From Cyclaneusma minus (lineage: Eukaryota > Ascomycota > Leotiomycetes > Marthamycetales > Marthamycetaceae), in the NCBI GenBank assembly GCA_037179335.1, contig JAKZHN010000022.1, positions 248,001 to 312,000 of the forward strand: DNA of 64,000 nt, written 5' to 3'. This document shows, piece after piece, positions 32,914 to 44,557 of this stretch. Within the stretch, counting starts at the first letter, position 1, and each line of letters opens with the position of its first letter. The notes below the pieces were generated by a model. It was not told where the DNA came from and searched no databases. It was given only the letters and a program-made list of their open reading frames with translations. A program made the translations under genes and the position numbers.

Positions 32914-33656
32914 ATGGACTCCGTCGAGCCTGAGCAAACTCCATACGCCGCCTTCACAGCGCAAACCTCAAAGATAGGACGGGTATGCGCCCGACTCTCC
33001 TTCGAGGCTCAAGACACTTGCTGACTCCTCACAGCAATACCAAGCATTGCTCGACAAATCCACCCCTTACACGCCCTACCGATGGATAGGTACGGGCACA
33101 CTGCTCGGCCTGTTCTTTATCCGCATCTTCATCGCTCAGGGATGGTATATCGGTATGCAGACCCCATGCGCCCCTCCATTCAGCTTACTGACCCAGTATT
33201 CCCAGTCGCATACTCGTTAGCCATCTACCTGCTCAACCTCTTCCTCGCATTCCTGCAACCCAAGTTCGATCCTTCCAACGAGGCGCTGGACAATGACATG
33301 GAAGACGGATCCGCAGGAGCCTTGCCGACGAAGCAAGACGAGGAATTCCGACCCTTTATCCGCCGACTCCCCGAGTTCAAGTTCTGGCACTCGGCAACGC
33401 GCGCCATCTTCATCTCCCTCGTGTGCTCGTTCTTCTCCGTCTTCGACATTCCCGTGTTCTGGCCGGTTTTGGTTGTGTATTGGCTGATTCTGTTCTGTCT
33501 GACGAGTAAGCACTGCCCTGTTCTTTTTTTGCTTTTGAAACGCGGCTCTGACAGTTGCGGGCGATTCTAGTGCGGAGACAAATTCAGCACATGATCAAAT
33601 ACCGATATGTGCCATTTTCGTTCGGGAAGGCCAGGTACAATAAGAACAGCTCGTAG
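32914..33656 (+). CDS. rer1: Rer1-family ER retrieval receptor
   Basis: Four exons: 32914..32982, 33035..33152, 33206..33505 and 33571..33656, giving 190 aa, close to the usual size of 185-200. Sequence marks include YQALLDKSTPYTPYRWIGT, two paired hydrophobic segments (TLLGLFFIRIFIAQGWYI with VAYSLAIYLLNLFLAFLQP), the family loop PKFDP, FRPFIRRLPEFKFWHSATRA, and a second hydrophobic pair. The tail is MRRQIQHMIKYRYVPFSFGK. Family knowledge: Rer1 is a four-helix cis-Golgi protein that recognises polar membrane segments and returns ER proteins in COPI vesicles. All junctions keep the frame, with the last two phase-1 splices rebuilding conserved residues. Confidence 0.96.
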
Positions 33657-35012
33657 ATGGGTTCAAAGGCTCCTGGTCGCAGGCGTGCTCTTCTTACGAG
33701 ACCAAATTGGGCATGGATGGCGCATTGCATGTACAAAGAGGGTCGACGCTTTAGAAAGAATTGAGGCCGTCGTGCCTACTGTACAGTTTTAATGAAGACA
33801 GTTATATTGCGGTTCTGGCCCTGGCTCTGTTGGCAATTACGAAGGAAGAGCATGACTCGGGGTGCCCGGGAGACCAAGTATTGTAAGCCGGCTTGGATGA
33901 TTGGATGTGAGCTATGAAGACATCGATGGCTGCGTATGTAGTGGGCTCTGGACATCGAACCTTGAAGCAGTCCCAGGAACGGCTGCTATCAGTTAGTTGA
34001 CCCGAAGGAACGTTGAAGTAGACTTTTGAGTTCAATAAAAGCGTTTTCCTTCTCGTCGCAGCAACAAACGGTGAGCCAAGCCAGAAAAGGTCAACATGGG
34101 AATAATAATGAGGGTAAGATAAAGCCAGATGCCCGTTGAGACACACGAGTCTCTTCTGCAGAGGGCTGCTGTCACTTGAAACATCTCTTACATGTTCGAG
34201 CGAACATGCGTCAGTCAAAACCCCACCTAGGTACTATTAATACCACGGTTGAAGATAGGTAAACTAGAATGAACATACATAACAAAAGTGTAGCCATGAT
34301 TCACCTCGTAAGATCCTCATAAATTTTAGAAAGAGCAATAATCGATGACACTTCGGTGCCCTCTAAGGAATAAACGCAGCAATATTAAGTTCGCAGTGGC
34401 GAGGGATGTTTGATTCAACGACAAGCTTTCGGGCAACGGCCAAGCCGCTTTGACCAACAACCCATCACTTTAGTTATTTAGAGCGGATTCCATTTAGAGC
34501 CTCCCATCGTCCCCTGAACATCAGACGTCCGGACCGCTGCACCGAGCACCACTCAGCCAAACACTGACAGCCGCACGAAAGGCCTCCGCCCAGCACCATT
34601 CCAAAACATTCATAACGCAATTATCCCCGGTCCGGACCCTTTCGTGCAGTGGTGACAATTACGAGCGGCTTGTTGTCGCACGAGGCGTCGCCGTCTCCAA
34701 GCTAAGACGGCCTCAGCCAATTCTTCGAACAACCCACCGGAGCCAGCTTACTCGGGACGCGCTCGTTTGACCGACAGACCCTCTTCGCGATCAAAGCGGC
34801 TGCCTGAACATTTCCACAGCGGCTGCAACAAGAACCTGCCAATACTATGCCGTTGTCATAGTTCAGAGGCTTTGCGCGCTGCCCGGACTTCGAGCCGACT
34901 TCATTCGCTCCCGCCCCCGGGTCGGTGAAGTTGGGTCCCACGCCAACTCCACGCAATCCACCATACTCCACCCCCTTGAACTCGTCGACCAGGCTCGGCA
35001 CTCGACGTGCTG
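33657..35012. other. intergenic region, no supported gene
   Basis: Contains a 138-codon minus frame (33802..34218) without recognisable motif or splice context. Pyrimidine-rich leader sequence of the next gene begins near 34900. Confidence 0.4.
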
Positions 35013-36776
35013 ATGGCTGCTGTGTCTGCGACAATCTCTACTGCCACGCTCTCGCCATCAACACCCCAAGACACCCAGAATCCTTGGGATTTTGCTGTGC
35101 CAGTTTCCGCTCAAGTACGGCTTCCGACTCTCCTTACTCCCAGCACGAGAGCAAGCCATTCATGAAAAGCACTGCCTTCTTCTTTCAACTATCAGCTTGC
35201 TCCATAATGTTTTGTTTCGGACTTTCGGACCTTTCGTTTACTTCTGCTAATTTACCTCCAGGAGCCCTCCGCAAAACATCCGCACAGCCAATACTCTTCT
35301 CCCACTAAGCGTGTCCTGAACTCCAAGACAAACGGCTCTTCCTACTCACCAAACAAATCGCAACCTTCACATCCCGAGCGAGCAGCAGATTCCTTTGTCG
35401 CACAAAATTCGTACCGGCCGAATCTCCCAGACCCCCACTATCTGGCACCAGCGCGAATCGATGCCCTGACCCGAAAGAATTCGAGCCTCAGTAACACTAG
35501 CGCACCAGATAGTCTGCTGGATTTGTATGACTCCAGGGGTGTGAACAGTATGGACAATGGTGAGAGAAGAGGCGCCAGTGGTGACACTTTCACGAACGGC
35601 GATGACGAAACGGATAGCTCCAGATGGATCCACCGAGACAAGCTTTTGCGCATTGAGAACGAGGAGTTGCAGGCTGCGGGAATAACAATACCCAAAATAC
35701 GTCCAAGAAGCAAATCGAGGAATGGAAGGTCGCGAAGTAGGGATCTCTCTGGAAATGGCAACGCCAGGAACAATGAATATGCTGCGAAGCGCCAGCAAGT
35801 AGCATTAATATCTGCTCCAGATGCTGAGAACAAACCGCTGGAAGAAGAGAGGCAAGCTTGGGATCTACGATCACCCGAAGAGGTGGCGGAAGACTACAAG
35901 AACCTTTACAGCAACCAAAGTCGAAGTTCATCCCGAATACCTGTATCGAAAGCTAGCCCGTCCCCCATTCCTATCGATTATCTAGAGCGCGAAGTGCCCA
36001 GGTTGCGGAAGAGACCCAGCGGACCATTAGACGACGAGTCAATAATATACCCCAAGTCTAGAGGTCGAAGTGATAGTGTCAAATTGCTTGATTCTGCTCC
36101 AGCGGCTCCTGCCCCAGCGGCTCCGTCTCCAGTGAAGAAGAAAGAGTACGACTCGCCAACGAAGAAGCCACCTCCGGCACAGACTCGCAAGACCACTGCC
36201 CCCAGACAGACATCAGGAAATCAGAGAACAAAGATGCGCGGGCCTTCGGGAGGCAGCATACGTCCAACTCCAAGGGCTGGCGAAGTGACATCTACAGCAA
36301 AGAGGCCCGAAGGCGACCCACCCTGGCTAGCAACCATGTACAAGCCCGACCCGCGCCTACCCCCCGACCAGCAACTTCTCCCCACCGTCGCAAAACGCCT
36401 ACAGCAAGAACAGTGGGAGAAAGAAGGCAAATTCGGCACAGCCTACGATCGCGACTTCCGTCCCCTGAACGACGACGAATTCCACACTCCGCCGCAGTCC
36501 AGGACTCCAGAGCCATTTGCACCGCAAATGGTTGAAACCAAACCACAGCCCGGTCCGGAGAACGAATGGCCGTTGCAGAGTCCTAAGAGTCCGGCGCTCA
36601 GTACGGGGAGACCAGGTACGGCGACGGGTCCGGGAAGTTATTCTACGATGCCGAGGATTCAGGGGAAGCCGCAGGGGTTGAGTCCTACGAATGCGCCGGA
36701 GCCGTTTGTGGTTCACAGCTCGCCGCAGCCAGAACCGAAGAAGAAGGTGGGATGCGGATGCTGTTCGGTCATGTGA
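35013..36776 (+). CDS. TeaR/Mod5-type prenylated polarity protein
   Basis: Exon 1 is 35013..35114 and exon 2 is 35262..36776, giving 538 aa. Exon 1 encodes the start MAAVSATISTATLSPSTP and PWDFAVPVS. Exon 2 carries SAPDSLLDLYDSRG, WIHRDKLLRIENEELQAAGI, a basic Ser/Pro-rich middle, and the block PPWLATMYKPDPRLPPDQQ with RLQQEQWEKEGKFG. The end is KKVGCGCCSVM, so the final CSVM is a CaaX box that predicts farnesylation. From what I recall of this family, TeaR anchors the cell-end marker TeaA at the hyphal tip membrane. The protein is otherwise disordered in appearance. The 147-nt intron carries a TGCTAAT branch site. Confidence 0.85.
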
Positions 36777-38357
36777 TCGAGTGTGGTCGCATACCGACCT
36801 CGATATCTGAGCTGCACATATTTGAGCTGCAGTTAGCTGCCTAGCCCGCCGGTGCAGATCCTCCTTCCCGTGGATTTCCTTGCTGCGGAATTTCCTCAGT
36901 ACCACATCCATCCACGACATCCACCCAAACTTCTCACGAAACGACGCTCCCTCCCTTCCTACCCTTTGTACATTACATTTCCGCCCAGGCCCCATCGCAA
37001 AATACGCGTCACTTCTGTCTATAAAACGAAGTTTCATGACATCCGCAAGCACCTCCATACAATCAAACCAATAGCTTGCTTCTTTCATGAACTTGAAGAA
37101 TTGAACGGCCGCTACTACCGATTCCCACATTTCCTTTTTTCTCATACGCATTCGCAAAACCCCTTTCTGATTCTCGTGGCGGCGCTTCGGGCGCTTCTAT
37201 AAGGAGACTGGAACCCGACTGCCAGTCTTCTTGCATATTCGCTGCATCTCACGATCATCGGGTTGAAGCTGCCGCTACGGGTAGCTGCCCTGGACGAGGG
37301 AAGGAAGCCTGAAAGGGGAAGAGGAGAGCATGGGCTACTTCTCGATCTCCGATATTTCTGAGACGAGGAATCAAGGCCGTTCGTGGGGGGGAAGCAGGAT
37401 AGCTAGTTTTCAAGAGGGAGCGCGCATTGGCTTCTCCTAAGTTGCTTCTTCCAGAGACTTTTACGCAGCAGGGCGTTCTTTCTAAAACTTCAACAAGAGG
37501 GGGAAATACCAGAGTTTGGAGTTGCGGGAGTGGAAAGGAAGGCCCTTTTGCGATTGTATTTGAATTACGTCTAGAAGAGCGGAAATGAAGTCGTTTGAAA
37601 GTTTGTAGATTTATTGATTTCGCTGTCGTGAGCTGCTGGTGAATCTGTGATGTGGTTGAGCAAATGTCTTAGGATACCGAGAGAACGATGATTCGTTGGA
37701 TGCAGTCGTTCGCACTCTTCGCAGTCCACTGCCTCCTATCGCGCACGTGGAGCGATCGAGATCCAGCGCGTTCACTTTATTGTTGCAGAATCGCAAGCTA
37801 TACCACAAAGCACCTAAGATCATCATTATTCTGCACATCCGCGGCCTCGGGCCCGTCCCTCTCCCCGCAGTCCCGCACGTGGAAATCTTCTTGTGATACA
37901 ACCTCGGCTGAAGCCCACAATCAGCTCGACCTCGCAAATTTTCTTCGCTGAATTGGAGCAAAATCGAGTAAGGTCAGCGAATGGTGCGGCGGGCTACGCG
38001 GATATGCCGCTGCGCTGCTACTTGTGCTACGGAACTGCAATGATGGGCGATACGGCCGTACCTATGTGGTGGATGGTGAGTAGGAGGGAGCTGCGCTGGC
38101 TAGCTAGAACCAACAGAGGAAGGTCGCGAGGTGCGGCCCAGACGCTGGCTGAGGGTATTAAAGAAGGTGCTTATGACGGGGATGGCTTTCTCTTTTGCCC
38201 ACCCTGACTAACCTACCTTCTTCCAAGATCGGCTCCAGTGATCCTTCGTTCCTCTCTCGAATCCCGCTGCAGCTTCTTTGTTCTTATCGACCCTTTTCCT
38301 TGCCTGGTAGACAACTTGTCGCTTCAGAGACATTCGACCGTACCTTGGTCCTGCAAG
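36777..38357. other. intergenic region, no supported gene
   Basis: Downstream of the TeaR-like gene. Short overlapping frames only (36852..37202, 37611..37961) with no motif. It includes the promoter and C/T-rich leader of the gene at 38358. Confidence 0.4.
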
Positions 38358-40440
38358 ATGGGAGACGTTACAGATATAGCGCAGAACGGACACGCCAATG
38401 GCAAGATGAATGGACACAGTGGAGAGGATGACAAGAAGGTGTCGTCGGGTGCGCGCTCACAGCAGATCGATGCGCAGAGTATGACGCTGTGGGAGAAGCT
38501 GGATTGTGTGCCTGCTGTGGCTTCGATTCGTATGTTTTGTGGCTTTCGTTTTTTGTCTTGTACGTCCTGGCATTTTCCAAGTCGAGGTCTTTCTGTGAGA
38601 TTTGGGGGGTGTTGTATGTGTGATTTCGTTGATTTCTGAGGCGAGGATGGGGATGAGGTTGGGTTTGAGCCAGGTAGATTGGGAACTGCGGACCAGGGAA
38701 AGGATTTTGAAGAGGTGGGGATGGGTGTGGAAATACTGAGTTTCTGGGCGGACCTTTTTTTGTTTTCTTTCTTTTTTTTTTTTTTGGAGCAGAGCTGTTG
38801 CCGTTGAGTTGTGCCTGGAAGGATGTGAGGGAGTGTTTGGACCGGGTGAAGAGAAAAGGCTTCTGGATCATCTTTGAGATCTTGGAGAAACCTGTGCAAG
38901 AGATCGACCCGGACATTGGAAATCTTGCAAGTGCTCGAGTCTGAGCCCTTGTTGAAAACATCTTACTCTATCGGCTTTTGTTTTGCTATTCCTCTCCCTT
39001 ATACCGGAGACTAGCGGCTTCCCTTCGACTGCTTCCCTTTCAAAGTTCACTCTTTTTCAATTCTGTTTGTCCGTTCTATACTTGGTGTTGGGTGTGCTGA
39101 GAAGCGCATAGTCGGAGCCGTGATGTACCATCTCGTCTCAGGCCTTTTCACGAGCGATAGACCGAAAGCCTACTTCAAGCATGTAGCCTATTCGGCAATC
39201 AAAAAGCAGGGAAGTAGGATGAGCGTGAAGCAAATACAGTAAGTGCCATGAGTCCCTCTACCGATCCTATTGCTTGGCTTTTCAATACCAGTCCTTGTTC
39301 CGGACAGCCAGTCCCTGATGCGAACAAATACACTACGGATCCTCAAACTCGAGCCATTGGGTTTGGTGGTCCTCAGAAGATGATCCCTCAGAGCCACATA
39401 CCAACGATGTCATATTTGTTTTTTCTTCCAAAAATTGAAAACTAACCGGTTCATCCAGTTATCTGTTGCCCGGTACCGATCAAGTCTACTATACCTGGTG
39501 CGAGAAGAAAGGTGTCAAGCCCCAAAGTGTAGTCCTCGAAGACGGAACCCAAGCACACTGGGTGGGCGACCCAAGCGCCGAGAAGATCATCATCTGCCTC
39601 CACGGTAACCACGCTCCCCTCCACATCAGACAATTCTCGTTGGCAGCCACTGTTCATCCGTTCCCCCAAAATCAGCGCTAACGCAACCAAGGTGGTGGAT
39701 ACTGCATGCCCGCCGGAACCCAGTACTTCATATTCCTCAACCAAGTGCACAAACAACTCACAGCAGAAGGAAAATCCGTCGCCTGCCTCCTGCTCTCCTA
39801 CGACCTCGCCCCCATCGGCGCCTACCCGCGCCAGCTCCACCAAGCCACCGCACTCCTCCGCCACGTCACCACCACCCTCGATAAGAAGCCTTCCAACATC
39901 GTCTTCATCGGCGACTCCGCAGGCGGCAACCTGACAGCTGCGCTTCTCAGCCACCTCGCGCGTCCCCACACCTCCATCCCGCCTCTGAAACTCTCGGAAC
40001 CGCTCGCCGGCGCAGTTCTCGTCTCGCCCTGGATTTCCTACTCGGTTGTGCAGGAGAGTTACAAATGCGAAAGCAAGGATTTAATCACAGTAGATGCGGG
40101 CAAGAAGTGGAGTGCTAGTTTTATGGGAAATGCGTGGCCGCATGAGGAAGAAGGTGATAGCGATGGCTATAGTCATGCGATTACGGCGGAGAATGGTTGG
40201 TGGAAGGATGTGGGAGAGATGGTGGGAAAGATTTATATTACAGCGGGGGCTGATGAGATTTTGTGTGATAGTATTGTGAAGTGGACGAAGGTGCTGAAGG
40301 GGGAGGTGGAGGGGGACAAAGTGGAATTGGAGGTTGTGAGGGATGAGCCGCATGATTCTTGTTATGTGGATTTGGCGCTTGGGTATGAGGAGACGGAGAT
40401 GGGGAAGGTTGTCAAGGGGTGGTTTGGGAGCTTGCTGTGA
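38358..40440 (+). CDS. alpha/beta hydrolase (steryl-acetyl-hydrolase / hormone-sensitive-lipase-like family)
   Basis: Four exons: 38358..38529, 39112..39238, 39459..39604 and 39692..40440, giving 397 aa. The family pattern is intact: MTLWEKLDCVPAVASI near the N-terminus, HYLLPGTDQVYYTWCEKKG, the oxyanion motif HGGGY (148-152) rebuilt by the third splice, and GDSAGGN with the nucleophile Ser near 224. ITAGADE supplies the likely acid (about 336) and DEPHDS the His (about 369). Family knowledge: these fungal enzymes cleave acetyl esters or small lipid esters, and yeast Say1 deacetylates sterols at the ER. The first intron is 582 nt, far longer than others here, and carries a T-rich tract. I chose its acceptor (CATAG at 39111) because it alone restores frame and the family sequence. 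Confidence 0.88.
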
Positions 40441-40872
40441 TGGGCGGATGTGGTAATGTGGGGGGATTCTTTGTTTCTTGTTCATCCTTTTGGGCGCCAT
40501 GGATTAGCTGGAGATGTTTCGAGGGCAGAGAAGGCGTGGAAGCTAGGTACATACTGAGTTCTCAACACATGAGGTAATATAGCCAGCGTGGGCGAGAGAC
40601 GGTCAAAGAAAATCCAATATCATCCCTCATTTTCTCTCACGGCGCAGGGTAGGTCAAAGGTGAGAATGACGATGTGACATGGCGAAGGAAAGGTCTCCGC
40701 GCAGCGGTACAAAAGACGTTCTGTACCTATACAAGCGCAACGGCAAGGGCTTCGGGCCGTCAGGCTGCTGCAGGGTCACGAGTCTCGGGGGCGGTCACGG
40801 GTGGCACAGTGACATTTTCAGACTCGCCGATGGGCAGATAGTGTATAAAGCATTTCAGCAAACCAAATCAGT
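40441..40872. other. intergenic region, no supported gene
   Basis: 3' side of the hydrolase gene. The frame 40679..40885 (+) has no motif. Confidence 0.45.
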
Positions 40873-41020
40873 AACTCTGGTCTAGTGGTCAGGGACAGTC
40901 CTTGCCTGGACCTCCGTCTAGTGGTCGGTTGCTGGGTCAGGCCGTGCACCGTATCCTCGTCTTGTTTGGTAGTCACCTCCAGCGCGTACGGCCGGTAATT
41001 CGGGTTCGAGTACAAGGTAA
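40873..41020 (+). pseudogene. tRNA-like relics with A-box and degenerate B-box
   Basis: TGGTCTAGTGG (40876 on) and CGTCTAGTGG (40913 on) look like tRNA D-arm/A-box sequence, a third weaker copy follows near 40955, and GGGTTCGAGTAC near 41003 resembles a B-box/T-loop. T runs follow from about 41030, like a Pol III terminator. No acceptor or T stem closes, so no functional tRNA is predicted. A decayed tRNA cluster or a tRNA-derived short element would both fit. Confidence 0.35.
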
Positions 41021-42810
41021 GTGAAATTTCTTTTTTGCTCCTTTTTTCTCTTTTTGGGGTGGGTTGCCTGCTTTCCTTTTTCCCTCTCCCCTAACCAACC
41101 GCCCATCGGTGGTTGTGACTCTCACTCACCCCCTACGGTCTACCAAGTCTCTCTCTCAACATGATCTCGCCCTCGTCACCAAGTCTCAGCAACACGCGGC
41201 TGCCTCAGCGTCCACCTTATAGTACTAGTCATTGGATTGCGCTCTTCCTTCGTAAGCTACCATCATGCCTCATTTTTCATCCAACTGCCTAGGTACCACC
41301 TACCTTACCCATCAACAGCCGCCCCCCTCTCTCACTCTCACCGAGTCCAAGAACCTACCGTCATCAAACCCTGCTACTGTCGACCCACCGCTCTAGCATG
41401 ATCTGTCTTTCCAGAATGCCGAAAACGACATTGTGCGTGTTCATATCTACTCTGCGGCTCGTTTGATTGGTCAGTCAACTTTTTCGAATTCTGAACTGCT
41501 GAACGGGGCGCAACGCGGCCTTGGGTCTCAGTCGTCCACAACAGTAATATAGCAATGTGTTTAATATGGATCTTGTTTTGAAAAGAGGAGCTGCGGTCTG
41601 CACTTAAATAGATGGGTGGATTGGAGGTCTACCACGGCGCCGGATTACTGAGCCTCAAAATTGCAATGTGGACCCCTGGGGATGAAGTAGTGTGGTGACG
41701 AATCATGTGATGACTTGAGCCTTGAGATTCTCCTGGCTTCTGAAAGGCCTCCAAGCTTCACGGGTATTTAAGGACCCCATGGTCCAAACTTTCGACGTTC
41801 AAGGCAGCGATGATTCTACATCTTGGCTCATGCGCATGGTGCAGCAGGGACGCATAATCGACTCTTGCTATCAGCAGCTTCTCTAGGTCACCCAGCATGC
41901 TACTGTCGTATAACGTTGGTTACCGCCGCTTCCTGTACCTGCTGTTAGAATCAATATGGAGCTGCCGGCTTTTTGCGAAGCGTGCGTGGAAATACACTTC
42001 ATGAAGCAAGGTAGACATCAGGCAAGCTAACCGGTGAGAATCATTTAGTGACAACAAGAAAGCTTAAAGACAGCAGCATTGTTCCTTAACAAACCGTTTC
42101 GCATGGGCAAAATTGGCATTCCCAGCTAGAAGTGTTCCAGTCCCATGATCCATTTTGAGGCAACAGAAATCTATCGCCAGCCCCCAAGCGTCGAATGCAC
42201 GTCGGTTTTGAACCATTATCCAAGGCAAATTGTGGACCATTTCTTGGAAAAGAAAAAGAGAGTGGGGGGAGCTGGTGGTATTTATAGCCATCTCCCCCCT
42301 CTACCTACTCAAAGACTTTAGCCAGTAAAAGCTTGGAATATCACGTGCTCACTAGGTATGCTTCGGGGGGGCTTGACATTCACGTGCACGTGTCTATCCT
42401 TTTATGTCATCCTGCTCGTCACGTGCAAAGAAGGAATAGATGTCTGTGTTTTGCGGAAAGCAGCCTTGTATTCTTAAGCTTTCTGGAGCCCCTTTTCTCG
42501 TGCCTGGGCCCTCCTTTTTCCTTCTCTAATAGTGAGAAGAGTGAAAGGGGGATCCCGAAAGCTGAATCGGCCACTAGCTATGTAAGGAGCTGGATAACTA
42601 TATACAAAGGGAGGTGGGTGGGTGAAAATCGAGACACCTGACAGCCTCCGATTGATAAAGGTGAGGGAGGGAGGTGAGGGAGGAAGGAGAGAGGAAAGAT
42701 TGGGCCTTTTCTCCTTCGTTTGCGGCCCTCCTGCAGGATCCCTGGCGTCGGGCCACGCACTGTCAGGTGACTCGTCCCGCATAAAACCACTTCATTCACC
42801 TACAGCCTGC
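41021..42810. other. gene-poor intergenic region
   Basis: No supported gene. CACGTG words cluster at 42340..42425 (TCACGTGCTC, TTCACGTGCACGTGT, GTCACGTGCA), a density that suggests bHLH-type binding but no gene start follows nearby. The minus frame 42064..42291 is unremarkable. Confidence 0.4.
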
Positions 42811-43735
42811 TCAGAGCCGCGTGTCAGACTCAGAGGGCGTTCCAAAATTGAGAAATGGAAACGCAGACAGTAGACTTGGATTCGTGCAATCCGGCGACAG
42901 TGGCCCTTCCTTCCAACAGCAGAGATATTCATCGGTGGATGAATGTTCATTCACTCGGATTTGCAGTCTTGCAACTTTGCAAGGGCTCATGGGCAGGTAT
43001 TCAAAGACCCAAAGGCCAGCCTTTCCAAACACACTTCCTCGCACGCTCTTCACCTCTAATAATGGTGCACCTTGTGATGAAACGACCTCTGATGACAGTA
43101 ACTCTGCCCTCCTTACCTCCAGACATCCCTTGCAACGTCGGATACAAGCACCAAATGAACAAACGGAGTCGGAGTTCGTGGGATTCAAAAGCAGTGTATC
43201 CTTGCTGCGACAGCAGAGAAATCTGTCGACGATAGGATGGCTATTTACTCTGCATTGACTCTTTGTGTTTTTGCAGAGCCTGAAGGTGAGTTCTCCTTTT
43301 CGACAGTAAGCAATGTAGACGACGATAAGATGTTCGTTCACTAACTTTATCTGGCGACTTTGTGGCTTTGCCAGAAGTGGAGATATTTAAGGAGGAACAA
43401 GACCCAACCTTCCAAGGAGTAAGAAAGATTGGGTACCAGTCTCATGTTGGGTCTACCGAGGGTCATCTCCTGATACTAGGCATTACTCCAATTCACTCAC
43501 TTACGAACCTCTTCACCTCCAGCCTGCTCAAAGCCTCGTGCCAGGGAGTTTCCAAAAGGCAAAAGCGAAATGAATAGGTGGTCACGGCGGTTCGCAGTTC
43601 GAGTGACAGCGGCAGTGTATTCTATCGACAGTAGATAGTGTTTTTAACGACAGGACGTCCGCTCACCTTACTCTGCGGTTTCGCATTGTGCGAGGACTGG
43701 ATGGGTATTCAAGGACTCACAGAACCAACTCTTTG
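42811..43735 (-). repeat. degenerate repeat cluster 1 (four copies; three in frame within a 176-codon minus ORF)
   Basis: Copies lie at about 42911..43030, 43204..43282, 43296..43376 and 43621..43735. The plus-strand core is CGACAGYAGA, then TCGACGA, then ATGTTCATTCACT, TGCAGCTTTG and GGTATTCAA(A/G)GAC. On the minus strand 42811..43341 is one open frame. The first three copies sit in the same phase, offset by 294 and 93 bp (multiples of three). They read VNEHSSTDEYLCCWKEG, VNSHPIVDRFLCCRSKD and VNEHLIVVYIAYCRKGE. This suggests the repeat once coded for protein on the minus strand. No family is recognised. Confidence 0.55.
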
Positions 43736-43863
43736 AAACTAACTCTTCGAACCAGAGGTGGAAATCAAACAGGAGCGAGCACGCACGGTGCATACCACGT
43801 ACCATTTATGCATGCTGGACTTGCCCACGAAAGGGTGGCTTCTTGAGTCTTTAAATACCATAT

Positions 43864-44005
43864 TGTTGCACGTGACATGGCATCATCCTTCTAGAACAGT
43901 CTTCTTAGTCAGCTAGAAGGCCTATAAAAACAACAGAGGAGAGCTCTCCAGCTCTTCTCTCTTCAGTCCTTCTATTCTCTCTTTCCTGGCCCTTTAAATT
44001 CAATA
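43864..44005 (+). promoter_or_regulatory. promoter-like block, copy A
   Basis: The block starts TGTTGCACGTGACATGGCA, has a TATA motif (GCCTATAAAAAC) and then a pyrimidine-rich GCTCTTCTCTCTTCAGTCC stretch, the usual layout of an activator site, TATA box and start region. A near-identical copy lies at 44223..44351. No recognisable gene follows. Confidence 0.4.
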
Positions 44006-44222
44006 GTTATAAACCCGGGTGCCGCAGGTGGCCCTGGATTTCCACATTCCGCTATTGCTCTTTTCTCAATATTGCTGAACGCAAAAAGTAGTCCAGCAGG
44101 AATTGACTCCCTCAGCAGCCACTCTTCCAGCTGCTATTGTATCCTCTTTCACCATTTCACCATTACAAATCAACTCGGCAGTCAAGTCTCTCCTATACAG
44201 ACCAGCAGAGCCTAATGGGGTG

Positions 44223-44351
44223 TGTTGCACGTGACATGGCATCATCCTTCTAAAACAGCTAAAAGGCCTATAAATACAGCAGAGAAGAGCTCTCCAGCTC
44301 TTCTCTCTTCAGTCCTCCTATTCTCTCTTTCCTGGCCCTTCAAGTTCAATA
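44223..44351 (+). promoter_or_regulatory. promoter-like block, copy B
   Basis: Direct copy of 43864..44005 with about a 13-nt deletion between the CACGTG site and the TATA motif (GCCTATAAATAC) and few substitutions elsewhere. The spacing is 359 bp. The short ORF at 44558..44713 starts about 200 bp downstream. Confidence 0.4.
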
Positions 44352-44557
44352 CATATTCCCCTGTAAAAATGTAAATATGTGAAGCAGAGTGAGTGATAAT
44401 CCTACCGCCGACGACTTCGCCTACTGTCAATAACAGAAACATACCGTCACTGACTCCCAAGAGCCACAAAGCAGCTTACCATTCGGTAAATATTTGGAAA
44501 TTGCAAAGCTCATGCAATGCATTCTGGAGTAGAGCAGGAATATGAATGACAAACTAG

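Noticed and set aside
33802..34218. 138-codon minus frame after rer1
   Set aside because: No motif, no leader or intron signals, and no similarity to the repeats elsewhere in the window.
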